A DNA stretch of 64,000 nucleotides from Mycobacterium lehmannii (GTDB lineage: Bacteria > Actinomycetota > Actinomycetes > Mycobacteriales > Mycobacteriaceae), in the NCBI RefSeq assembly GCF_002245535.1, contig NZ_NKCN01000013.1:1-64000 (forward strand). Direction: 5' to 3'. Within the stretch, counting starts at the first letter, position 1. Each line of letters begins with the position of its first letter. Below the pieces are notes generated by a model. That model made no database searches, had not been told where the DNA came from, and saw only the letters and a list, made by a program, of their open reading frames with translations. The position numbers were made by a program, and so were the translations under genes. Positions 53,596-61,358 of this stretch are shown here, in pieces.

Positions 53596-54126
53596 TCACT
53601 CCTCGACGGCGTGCAGACCCGTCGAGTACCGGCGAGCCAACTCCTGGTACGCACCGGGATTGGTGTTCACCCACATCTCCGCGCCGGTTCCTGCGATCGG
53701 GCCGCGCACCTTCGCGGGCGCCCCTGTCACCAGCACCTCGTCGGGGATCTTCGTGCCGCCGACGACGAGCGAGTGGGCCGCGATCATGGTGCGCGCGCCG
53801 ACGACCGCGCCGTCGAGCACCGTGCAGTGATTGGCGAGCACCGCCTCCGCGCCGATGTGCGCACCGTGCACGACGCACGCGTGTGCGACCGTGGCGCCGG
53901 GTCCGATGTCCACAGGGATGCCGGGCGGGGCGTGCAGGATGCAGCAGTCCTGCACGTTGGCGCCCTCGCGGACCACGATCGGAGCGAAGTCGGCCCGCAG
54001 GACCGCGTTGAACCAGACCGAGGCGCCCGCCTCGACGTGCACGTCACCGACCAGCGTGGCCGTCGGCGCGATGAACGCGTCCGGATCGATCGTCGGTGCG
54101 CGCCCCTCGAAGGAGTACAACGGCAT
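53596..54126 (-). CDS. Gamma-class carbonic anhydrase-like protein (Rv3525c-like)
   Basis: A 176-residue left-handed beta-helix (hexapeptide-repeat) protein. Its zinc-type histidines are in DCCILHA, VAHACVVHGA and LANHCTVLDG, spaced as in the gamma-carbonic anhydrase/YrdA group. The stop abuts the upstream convergent lipoprotein gene. Activity is not certain; many members are inactive or act on other small molecules. Confidence 0.85.
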   Translation of the reverse strand: MPLYSFEGRAPTIDPDAFIAPTATLVGDVHVEAGASVWFNAVLRADFAPIVVREGANVQDCCILHAPPGIPVDIGPGATVAHACVVHGAHIGAEAVLANHCTVLDGAVVGARTMIAAHSLVVGGTKIPDEVLVTGAPAKVRGPIAGTGAEMWVNTNPGAYQELARRYSTGLHAVEE

Positions 54127-54214
54127 CGTTTGGTTATACCCCTAGTTGAGTGGCAATGAGCGCTTCATGAGGGGGCGGATTACCTGCATAGATTGCGTGT
54201 GGAGCGGGAAAAAC

Positions 54215-54228
54215 TGTAACGTGTTCTA
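54215..54228. promoter_or_regulatory. KstR-type operator upstream of kshA
   Basis: TGTAACGTGTTCTA fits TnnAACnnGTTnnA, with an imperfect left half. It lies 29 bases before the kshA GTG. A GGGAGG ribosome site follows it, so this message has a short leader. Confidence 0.83.
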
Positions 54229-54257
54229 GTTAGAGACACAGAACCGGGAGGCCCACC

Positions 54258-55424
54258 GTGACTACCAACAGCGCGGGAATTCGTGAGATCGACACCGGCG
54301 CCCTGCCCGACCGGTACGCCCGGGGTTGGCACTGCCTCGGCCCGGTGAAGAACTACCTGGACGGCAAGCCGCACGGCATCGAGATCTTCGGCACCATGCT
54401 GGTGGTCTTCGCCGATTCGCACGGCGATGTGAAGGTGCTCGACGGCTACTGCCGCCACATGGGCGGAAACCTCTCCCAGGGCACAATCAAGGGCGACGAG
54501 GTGGCCTGCCCGTTCCACGACTGGCGCTGGGGCGGGGACGGCAAATGCAAGCTGGTGCCCTACGCCAAGCGCACACCGCGGCTGGCCCGCACTCGGGCTT
54601 GGGAGACCGACGTTCGCGGCGGGCTCCTGTTCGTCTGGCACGACCACGAGGGCAATCCGCCCCAGCCTGAGGTCCGGATCCCCGACATCCCGGAGGTCGA
54701 AAGCGACGAGTGGACCGACTGGAAGTGGAACTCGATCCTGATCGAGAACGCCAACTGCCGGGAGATCATCGACAACGTCACCGACATGGCGCACTTCTTC
54801 TACATCCACTACGGCTTGCCGACGTACTTCAAGAACGTCTTCGAGGGCCATATCGCGTCGCAGTACCTGCACAACGTGGGCCGGCCTGACATCAACGACA
54901 TGGGCACCACCTACGGTGAGGCGCACCTCGACTCGGAAGCGTCGTATTTCGGCCCGTCGTTCATGATCAACTGGCTGCACAACAACTACGGCGGATACAA
55001 GGCCGAGTCGATCCTGATCAACTGCCACTACCCCGTCACGCAGAACTCCTTCATGTTGCAGTGGGGCGTCATCGTCGAGAAGCCCAAGGGCCTGGACGAG
55101 AAGATGACCGAGAAGCTGGCCAATACGTTCACCGAGGGTGTCAGCAAGGGCTTCCTTCAGGACGTGGAGATCTGGAAGCACAAGACGCGCATCGACAATC
55201 CGCTCCTCGTCGAGGAGGACGGTGCGGTGTACCAGATGCGTCGGTGGTATCAGCAGTTCTACGTCGACGTCGCCGACGTCACCCCGGACATGACCGACCG
55301 CTTCGAGATCGAGGTCGACACCACGGCGGCCAACGAGAAGTGGCATGTCGAGGTCGAGGAGAACCTCAAGCGTCAGGCCGAAGAGAAGGACGAGAAGGAA
55401 AGAGCCGAGCAGACCTCGTCATGA
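54258..55424 (+). CDS. kshA: 3-ketosteroid 9-alpha-hydroxylase, oxygenase component KshA
   Basis: A 388-residue Rieske non-haem iron oxygenase. The [2Fe-2S] ligands are C65, H67, C84 and H87, and mononuclear iron ligands H179 and H184 are in DMAHFFYIHY. Substrate specificity follows the Ksh family (WLHNNYGGYKAES). It hydroxylates 3-ketosteroids at C9, which leads to ring B opening. KshB, the reductase, is not in the window. GTG start; the stop overlaps the next ATG (ATGA). Confidence 0.96.
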   Translation: MTTNSAGIREIDTGALPDRYARGWHCLGPVKNYLDGKPHGIEIFGTMLVVFADSHGDVKVLDGYCRHMGGNLSQGTIKGDEVACPFHDWRWGGDGKCKLVPYAKRTPRLARTRAWETDVRGGLLFVWHDHEGNPPQPEVRIPDIPEVESDEWTDWKWNSILIENANCREIIDNVTDMAHFFYIHYGLPTYFKNVFEGHIASQYLHNVGRPDINDMGTTYGEAHLDSEASYFGPSFMINWLHNNYGGYKAESILINCHYPVTQNSFMLQWGVIVEKPKGLDEKMTEKLANTFTEGVSKGFLQDVEIWKHKTRIDNPLLVEEDGAVYQMRRWYQQFYVDVADVTPDMTDRFEIEVDTTAANEKWHVEVEENLKRQAEEKDEKERAEQTSS

Positions 55425-55876
55425 GTCCGCGCGACGAAGTTCCTGATGTCGACCGGCTGGCCCGGGCGATGCTGATGCTGCATGGCGCGCACGACGACGA
55501 CCACGGCCACGGTCACGGCGGTTCGGCACCCGGAATCACCTCGAAGGCGCCCTCTTTCGGCGCCGAACGGGCGGCGGCGCTGCGAGAAGCCACCCAACGG
55601 GACCGCGAACGCTATCTGCGGTCGGGCCTGGTGTCGGTCGACTGCCGCTTCTGCCACGTCTCGGTGGACGTCAAAAAGCTGGGGCCGGCTCACACGTCGG
55701 TGCAGTGGAACACCGAGGCATCGCGACGGTGTGCGTACTTCACCGAGATCCGCGAATCGGGCGCCGACCCCGCCCGCGCCAAGGCCTGTCCCCGGTTGGC
55801 CGACAGCATCAAACACGCTGTGGCCGAAGGGTGCCTGGAGGAGATCTCGTCGGCCCCCTCCCCTGGCGACGGCTAG
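55421..55876 (+). CDS. Conserved protein coupled to kshA (Rv3527-like)
   Basis: A 151-residue protein. It begins RDEVPDVDRLARAMLMLHGA, followed by a His-rich segment (DDDHGHGHGG), and has cysteines in DCRFCHVSVDVKK and further on (RRCAYF, KACPRL, EGCLEE). The combination suggests metal binding. Start ATG at 55421 inside the kshA stop, so it is translationally coupled to kshA and may assist the oxygenase. Function unknown. Confidence 0.82.
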   Translation: MSPRDEVPDVDRLARAMLMLHGAHDDDHGHGHGGSAPGITSKAPSFGAERAAALREATQRDRERYLRSGLVSVDCRFCHVSVDVKKLGPAHTSVQWNTEASRRCAYFTEIRESGADPARAKACPRLADSIKHAVAEGCLEEISSAPSPGDG

Positions 55877-55912
55877 CTTTCCTCAACACGCGCAGTCGTA
55901 AAGTGCTCTGAT

Positions 55913-56557
55913 ATGCGCTGCGTTGCGGTCACATTCTGCCTGTTCGCGCTGACCGCTGCGGGCTGCACGCGGGTGGTTGACAGCCCCCAGCCGACGGTCG
56001 AACCGCCGGTCGCCCCGATCACCGCCGGACAGGTCGGCGACCTGCTGAGCCCCGACGTCACCAAGGGCGACGGAAACCTGTTCGTATCCGTCGACCCCGA
56101 TGGCTGCGCGGGCGTGGCGCGTGAGGTGGATCCACCGTTCATCGTCGCTCATGATCCCGCGGCGTACGACGGCGGGCACTGGATGACGGTCAACGGCGGT
56201 CTGGACGTGTACGTCGAGGAGATGGTCGGCGTCTACCGCGCCGATTTCGACGCCAAAGGTGCACTCGCACAGGCGAAGCACACAATCGACTCGTGCCAGG
56301 GCATGACCTTTCGGGTCACCAGCATGGCCGAACGCGAATATCTCTTCGAACTTCTGCCGCCAGTCGATTCCGGCTTACCCGAGATTCTCCTGTGGTCGTT
56401 CAAGGGTGACGACTGGGCTTGTGACAGCGCGCTGGTCGCCGCGTACAACGCCGCGATCGAGATCTCGACATGCGGTCCCGCCAATGGCTACGACGTGCGG
56501 TCCCTGGCCGAGGACGCGCTCGAGCGGATCGAGAAGTTGGCCAACACCGCCGCTTGA
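55913..56557 (+). CDS. Putative lipoprotein with PknH-sensor-like domain
   Basis: A 214-residue protein. Lipobox in LFALTAAGC, then an extracytoplasmic domain with cysteines in DPDGCAG, TIDSCQG, DWACDS and STCGPA, two probable disulfides, and the strand MTVNGGLDVYVEE. This arrangement resembles the external sensor domain of the PknH kinase group, from memory of that fold. It lies between kshA's operon and the convergent sulfotransferase gene. Function unknown. Confidence 0.72.
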   Translation: MRCVAVTFCLFALTAAGCTRVVDSPQPTVEPPVAPITAGQVGDLLSPDVTKGDGNLFVSVDPDGCAGVAREVDPPFIVAHDPAAYDGGHWMTVNGGLDVYVEEMVGVYRADFDAKGALAQAKHTIDSCQGMTFRVTSMAEREYLFELLPPVDSGLPEILLWSFKGDDWACDSALVAAYNAAIEISTCGPANGYDVRSLAEDALERIEKLANTAA

Positions 56558-56570
56558 ACCGGGCACGAAG

Positions 56571-57713
56571 TCACAGCCCCTTGAAGCGCTCCTTGACCTC
56601 GTCGTCGGTCAGGCCGTAATCGGCCAGGGAGTAGGTGTGCTTGGGTGCCCGTGGGCCCTTCTTGCTCTCTTCGTGAGTCGCGGTCGCCGCGTCACGCGCG
56701 GCGTCGGTGAACTCGATTCCGAACGCACGGTAGATGTCGGCCACGGCGCCGACGGGATCCTTGATCAGCTCGAAGTAGTCGAGATCGTAGAACTGGGCCG
56801 GATCGTGTTTGGCCCGTTCGGCGTTGAACAGTTCCAGTCCCCGCGACCAGGTCTCCAGCGAATCGCGTCCGATCGTCTCCCCGACGAACGTGTTCGACCA
56901 GCCCTCGGTGGTGTGCTGGGCCAGCGAGCACATCGACGCCATGATCGTCTCCGGCGGCCGGTGACACTGGATGACCAGCGCGTCCGGATACGTCTTGAAC
57001 AGCGCGTCGAGCGCGAACAGGTGGCTCGGGTTCTTCAGGACCCACCGCTTCTCGGGTTCGTTGAGACCGATCAACTGAAGGTTCTTGCGGTGCCGCCGAT
57101 AGGGCTTCGTCCAGTCCTGTTTGGCCAGCCACTGCGAATACGTCGGGATGTGGGCGAGCGTCTCGTAGGACACCGAATGCAGCGACTGGCGGAGCAACTG
57201 CCAGCATTCCTCGACCTCGTCGGCGGTCATGTAATGCAGGCCGGTGTAGTCCGGGTTCTCGGCGTGGGCCTTGCTGAACTGGGCGTCGAGTTGGGCGAAA
57301 ACCGGGTTGTCGGACCAGGTTTCGCGAGGTGGCCGAGGTTGGGGAAATTCTGCGAGCCACAACTCCAGCCCTTGGTGGCGGGGGTCGGCGGCCAGCAGCC
57401 GATGAATCGCGGTGGTGCCGGTGCGGGGCAGGCCCGTCACGAAGATCGGCTTCTCGATCGAGACGTCGACGTGCTGCGGGTGCTGCTTCCACGCCGCTTC
57501 TGACACCAAGCGGGCGACCAGCGCGTTGCGTACGAAGAACCGTTGCATCTTGCTGCCGAATTCGGTGAGATCCGCGTCCCGGCGGTAGGACTCGAGCAGC
57601 ACCCCGAGGGCCTCGCGGTAGTTGTCGTCGTCGCTGCCGAAGTCGTCGAGGCCGCAGGCCTTGGTCGCCGAAGCGTGCAGATCCTCGACCGTACCGACGT
57701 CCGTGCGCGTCAC
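56571..57713 (-). CDS. Sulfotransferase-family protein (Rv3529c-like)
   Basis: A 380-residue protein with the 5'-PSB loop FVTGLPRTGTTAIHRLL and 3'-phosphate region CHRPPETIMASM, both PAPS contacts of the sulfotransferase fold. Its start overlaps the SDR stop by four bases; third gene of the KstR-controlled operon with the DUF1214 and SDR genes. A sulfonated sterol intermediate is possible, but nothing here fixes the acceptor. Confidence 0.87.
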   Translation of the reverse strand: MTRTDVGTVEDLHASATKACGLDDFGSDDDNYREALGVLLESYRRDADLTEFGSKMQRFFVRNALVARLVSEAAWKQHPQHVDVSIEKPIFVTGLPRTGTTAIHRLLAADPRHQGLELWLAEFPQPRPPRETWSDNPVFAQLDAQFSKAHAENPDYTGLHYMTADEVEECWQLLRQSLHSVSYETLAHIPTYSQWLAKQDWTKPYRRHRKNLQLIGLNEPEKRWVLKNPSHLFALDALFKTYPDALVIQCHRPPETIMASMCSLAQHTTEGWSNTFVGETIGRDSLETWSRGLELFNAERAKHDPAQFYDLDYFELIKDPVGAVADIYRAFGIEFTDAARDAATATHEESKKGPRAPKHTYSLADYGLTDDEVKERFKGL

Positions 57714-58492
57714 GCCTTGTACTCCCCGCAGTTGACATCCAGCGCCTGGCCGGTGATTCCACTCGACAGGTCGCTGGCCATGAACAGGATCGCCGAGGCC
57801 ACCTCGTCCTCGGTGGGCAGCCGTTTGAGATCGGATGCGGCCGCGGTCGCCTTGTAGATCTCGTCGACGGTGGTGCCGTACTTGCCGGCCTGATGGTTGA
57901 AGTAGCTTTCCAACGTCCCGCCCCAGATATAGCCCGGCAGAATGGAATTCACCCGGATACCCTGCTCGCCGAGTTCGGTGGCCAACGACTGTGACATCGC
58001 CAGCAGCGCCGACTTGGCCATCTTGTAGGCGCCGTACTTGGCCTGCGAGTGACGCACCACCATGGAGTTCACGTTGACGACGGATCCGGTGGATGCCGCC
58101 AGCGCAGGGGTGAACCCCTGAATCAGCCGCAGCGCACCGAAGACGGTCAACTCGATCGCGTCACGCATGTGCTCGAAAGTGGTGTTGGCCAACGGCTTCA
58201 TCGACGGCACCCGAAACGCGTTGTTGATGAGCACGTCGACCTTGCCGTACGCCTTCATCGTCTCGTCGACGAGGTTGTTCACCTGCGCGTCGTCGGTGAT
58301 GTCGGTGCCCACCGACAGCGCCCGCCTACCCAGATCGGTGACCTGCTTGGCGACGTCCTCCAGGCGTTCGACCGTGCGGGCGGCCAGCACGAGGTCCGCG
58401 CCTTCCTGGGCGCATCGGCGCGCGAGCGTCGTGCCCAGTGCGGGTCCGACGCCGCTGATGACGACGACTTTTCCATCGAGCATCCCGACCAT
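57710..58492 (-). CDS. SDR oxidoreductase (Rv3530c-like)
   Basis: A 260-residue classical SDR. VVISGVGPALGTTLARRC carries an unusual cofactor loop, GVGPALG, in place of the TGxxxGxG pattern. INNAFRVPS stands for NNAG, and YGAYKMAKSALL has Tyr and Lys (YxxxK). A catalytic Ser is expected in VNVNSMVV. The start is ATG at 58492, two bases after the DUF1214 stop. It probably acts in sterol breakdown by operon position; the altered motifs place it in a less usual SDR branch. Confidence 0.86.
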   Translation of the reverse strand: MVGMLDGKVVVISGVGPALGTTLARRCAQEGADLVLAARTVERLEDVAKQVTDLGRRALSVGTDITDDAQVNNLVDETMKAYGKVDVLINNAFRVPSMKPLANTTFEHMRDAIELTVFGALRLIQGFTPALAASTGSVVNVNSMVVRHSQAKYGAYKMAKSALLAMSQSLATELGEQGIRVNSILPGYIWGGTLESYFNHQAGKYGTTVDEIYKATAAASDLKRLPTEDEVASAILFMASDLSSGITGQALDVNCGEYKA

Positions 58493-58494
58493 GG

Positions 58495-59622
58495 TCAGCC
58501 CACCATCCTGTTCTGAATCTGCTGTTGTCGCAACGCGATCCTGGTACGCCAGTCGTCGTCGGAGATCTTGTTGCTGTCGTAGTACGGCAGCGCGTCGGCG
58601 ACCCTGTCGACGTCGAGGACCTCGACCGTCGGACCGTCCGCCTCGGTCAGCGCACGTGACAGGCGCTGCCAGCGGAACTGCAGATACCCCCGGCGGTGGC
58701 CGAGCGTCTCGCACCAGTTGGTGACGCCGGGGTTGGCGTCGGATACGACGATGCGAATCTTGTCGTCCGGATCGGCTTGTGCCTGAGTGCCGTTCAGCGA
58801 TGTCTGGTGGTTGATGTAGTCGAGCGAGATGTACCACAGGCTGCCGAGCTGGAACCCGAGATACGGTGCGTCGCTGACCGGCAGTGTGATGACCATGGCC
58901 TGATCCGGCGCCAGGTCGAAGTGACCGACCGACGAGTACTGCGTGGCCAGGCCGCCCGGTGTGAGCCGGGGCGCCACCATCGTGTTGACCGGCAGGTTGT
59001 TGTAGAACCAGTGCGGAAACTGCAGCCAGGTCTTGACCCGCTGGACCAGTTGCTTGCCTGCAACGGCGTAGCGCTTCTCGATGGTCGCCTTGGTCAGCGG
59101 TGGCGGGGCGGTTCCGGCGGTGTCGGTGCGCGCGATGCTGACGTAGCCGCGCTGTGCTGACCAGTCGTTGTAGACCTCGCGGATGACCAACTGCGACGGA
59201 CTGGTGGGGGTGACGCGCCATTCGAACGTCCCGTCCTCGGCGATGTCGAGTTCGCGGTCGTCGAAGGCGGCTTGGCTGGGCGGAACGTTGTCGTCGGTGT
59301 ACTCGCCGCCGAGCAGCTGGAAGGCAAGGTCGGTCGTGGTGCCCCGCTTACCCGTGACGACGTATTCGTGACCGGCCTGCACCCGGGTGCCGAAGTACAG
59401 CGCGTCGGGATTGTCGAGGCCCATCTTGGTGAACGGCCCCGTCCCGGACTGCATGAACGGATGGTCGCGGTCGTAGTCGAACGCCAGGTGAGTGCAGGCG
59501 GCTACACACCCGGCCAGGTACTGCAGACCTTCGAGTAAGTCGGCTTCGGATTCGATGAACGGCGCGGTGGACACGAGGTGCTCGGCTTCGGCGATCGCAT
59601 CGATCAGCGGCTGTGAGTACAC
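58495..59622 (-). CDS. DUF1214 protein (Rv3531c-like)
   Basis: A 375-residue protein of the DUF1214 family. The core contains NTMVAPRLTPGG, YLGFQLGSLWYISLDYINHQ and WCETLGHRRGYLQFRWQRL. No signal peptide is evident. The function of this family is unknown. GTG start at 59622; the -10 hexamer TAGTTT ends six bases before it and abuts a KstR-type operator, so the message is probably leaderless. First gene of the three-gene unit with the SDR and sulfotransferase. Confidence 0.85.
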   Translation of the reverse strand: MYSQPLIDAIAEAEHLVSTAPFIESEADLLEGLQYLAGCVAACTHLAFDYDRDHPFMQSGTGPFTKMGLDNPDALYFGTRVQAGHEYVVTGKRGTTTDLAFQLLGGEYTDDNVPPSQAAFDDRELDIAEDGTFEWRVTPTSPSQLVIREVYNDWSAQRGYVSIARTDTAGTAPPPLTKATIEKRYAVAGKQLVQRVKTWLQFPHWFYNNLPVNTMVAPRLTPGGLATQYSSVGHFDLAPDQAMVITLPVSDAPYLGFQLGSLWYISLDYINHQTSLNGTQAQADPDDKIRIVVSDANPGVTNWCETLGHRRGYLQFRWQRLSRALTEADGPTVEVLDVDRVADALPYYDSNKISDDDWRTRIALRQQQIQNRMVG

Positions 59623-59632
59623 ACTGCGAAAC

Positions 59633-59646
59633 TAGAACGCGTTCTA
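59633..59646. promoter_or_regulatory. KstR-type operator upstream of DUF1214 operon
   Basis: TAGAACGCGTTCTA is a perfect palindrome and fits the consensus. On the minus strand it runs into TAGTTT, the -10 of the DUF1214 gene. It is 61 bases from the divergent IclR gene and could influence that as well. Confidence 0.9.
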
Positions 59647-59707
59647 AGGCTAGTCAATATACCGACCGCTATGGTCCAAATATGGAACGGAAAGTAGCCT
59701 AGGCCGC

Positions 59708-60619
59708 GTGAGCACAGCCGAAATCCCCGGTCGCGCGTCGCCGCCCACCGAGCGCGTGGTGCGCGTCCTCGACTTCATGGCCGGTCATCCCGACCAGCGG
59801 TTCGGCGTCTCAGAGTTGGCTCGGCGCACCGGCTTGAGCAAGCCGACCTGCCTCGGGCTGGTCAGTACGCTCGCCGACGCCGGATATCTGGTGCGCGACC
59901 CGAGGGACAAGACCTACAGGTTGGGCCCGTCCCTGATCACGCTCGGGCATCGGGCCCAAGAGGCGTTGCGCGTCAGCCCCGCCGCTCGCGAGGAACTGCG
60001 TCGGCTGTCGTCGCGCTTCGGCGTCACGGCAGCCCTGTCGGCGGTGGTCGACGACCGCATCACGGTGCTCGACCTCGTATCCCCGTCGGGCGTCAGTGCC
60101 GGCGTCGAGGTCGGCCAGAGCTATCCGTTCGCACCCCCTGTCGGCTTGATGTTCGTGCTCTGGGACGAGGAGGCGCAGCGCGACTGGTTGGCGAAAGAGC
60201 CCACAGTGTCGTTGCGAACCGACACCGAACGGTTGAACCGGGTGATCGCCGAATGCCGCACGGACGGTTACCTGGTCGAACGGCTGACGCCCGGCGGACG
60301 CCGACTGTATTCGTTGATGGCGGGGATGTCGGCACAGTTGCCTGACGAGTTGCGCGCGCTGCTCGGTGAACTGGTCTCCGATATCGGCGAACGGGTTTAC
60401 CTGCGCAACGAGAACGACACTGGCCGCAAACGCCATGACATCAGCGTGATCTCGGCACCGGTGTACGACCACTACCAGCGACAGATCATGGTGGTCTCGG
60501 TCCACATCGGAAAGGCATTGACCGACAACGAGATCACCGAACGAGCGCGAGCATCGGTGGCTACGGCCGACGCGGTGACCGGCCAGCTGGGCGGGGTCAA
60601 GCGTCGCGACATCACTTAG
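59708..60619 (+). CDS. IclR-family transcriptional regulator
   Basis: A 303-residue regulator. N-terminal winged helix (FGVSELARRTGLSKPTCLGLV) and a C-terminal IclR effector domain. GTG start at 59708. It diverges from the DUF1214-SDR-sulfotransferase operon, so it may add a second level of control on top of KstR. The gap holds two TATGG repeats (CTATGGTCCAAATATGG) just before the gene that could be part of its own site; this is speculative. Confidence 0.85.
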   Translation: MSTAEIPGRASPPTERVVRVLDFMAGHPDQRFGVSELARRTGLSKPTCLGLVSTLADAGYLVRDPRDKTYRLGPSLITLGHRAQEALRVSPAAREELRRLSSRFGVTAALSAVVDDRITVLDLVSPSGVSAGVEVGQSYPFAPPVGLMFVLWDEEAQRDWLAKEPTVSLRTDTERLNRVIAECRTDGYLVERLTPGGRRLYSLMAGMSAQLPDELRALLGELVSDIGERVYLRNENDTGRKRHDISVISAPVYDHYQRQIMVVSVHIGKALTDNEITERARASVATADAVTGQLGGVKRRDIT

Positions 60620-60790
60620 CTCAGCAAACTTAAAATCTTTTGCGATGCGTTTTTCCCGAGCGGTTCAGGGGTAGTCCGAATCGCGTCAGGGGGTCTTCGA
60701 GCCGCACCGCCGACGATCGGACGGGGCGGCGTGAACAACAAGTCGATGTGACGCCGCACCGACGGCGCCACCACGAACAAGGAGTTCAAC

Positions 60791-61213
60791 GTGGAGATCA
60801 AGAAGTTTGCCGCCACCACCGCAATGGCGGGTGCGCTGGGCTTATCGGCATTCGCACTGGGTAGCGGGCTCGCGCAGGCAGACCCGGGGCCGAAAATCCC
60901 CGGTCCGCCGAATCCGCCCGGGCCGGTCATCTCGAATTGGGCGCCGGGCGACCCGCCCGGGCACAACCCGTTCGGCCCGCCCGGACAGGTGAAGAAGGAC
61001 CCGACGATAGGCGTGCTTCCGAACCCGTTCTATGGCGTTCCGCCGGGACACTGGGATGACCCGGCACGCCTCAACATCCCCGACGTCTGGCTGCCGCCGG
61101 TCGAACTGAGGCCGGACTTTCCGGATCTTGAGCCGCTGAAGGTCGAGTGGAACGCCGAGGCGAACGCATTCGGCGTCTTCCTCGAGAACGGCGTTTTCAT
61201 CGCTTACCGGTAA
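60791..61213 (+). CDS. Proline-rich small secreted protein
   Basis: A 140-residue exported protein. Signal peptide KFAATTAMAGALGLSAFALG ending AQADP, a typical cleavage site, then a segment rich in Pro and Gly (PGPPNPPGP, GPPGQ) and a C-terminal part with LKVEWNAEANAFGVFLENG. GTG start at 60791 with AAGGAG about seven bases upstream. No cysteine in the mature part. Function unknown; followed by a clear hairpin. Confidence 0.78.
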   Translation: MEIKKFAATTAMAGALGLSAFALGSGLAQADPGPKIPGPPNPPGPVISNWAPGDPPGHNPFGPPGQVKKDPTIGVLPNPFYGVPPGHWDDPARLNIPDVWLPPVELRPDFPDLEPLKVEWNAEANAFGVFLENGVFIAYR

Positions 61214-61230
61214 CGCCACAGGCTCCACAC

Positions 61231-61264
61231 AGCAGCCGCCCTGTCCTACGGCAGGGCGGCTGTT
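61231..61264 (+). terminator. Intrinsic terminator-like hairpin
   Basis: AGCCGCCCTG (61234-61243) pairs with CAGGGCGGCT (61252-61261) around an eight-base loop, and flanking bases extend the stem with one G-T pair. It begins 17 bases past the stop of the proline-rich secreted protein. The following bases (GTTCC) are only weakly T-rich. Confidence 0.7.
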
Positions 61265-61358
61265 CCACCTTCGGAGTCGTTGAGGCACACCGCGTAACTG
61301 GGACCCGTGATGCGCCGACCGGCTACGCTGACCTGGTGAAACTCGGTGGAGCTTCGCC

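Noticed and set aside
53596..54126. Assigning proven carbonic anhydrase activity to the beta-helix protein
   Set aside because: The histidine pattern fits the gamma class, but many members with these residues are inactive, so only the family is stated.
59655..59700. IclR operator in the gap before the IclR-family gene
   Set aside because: Two TATGG repeats are present but no clear palindrome; support is too weak for a separate feature.
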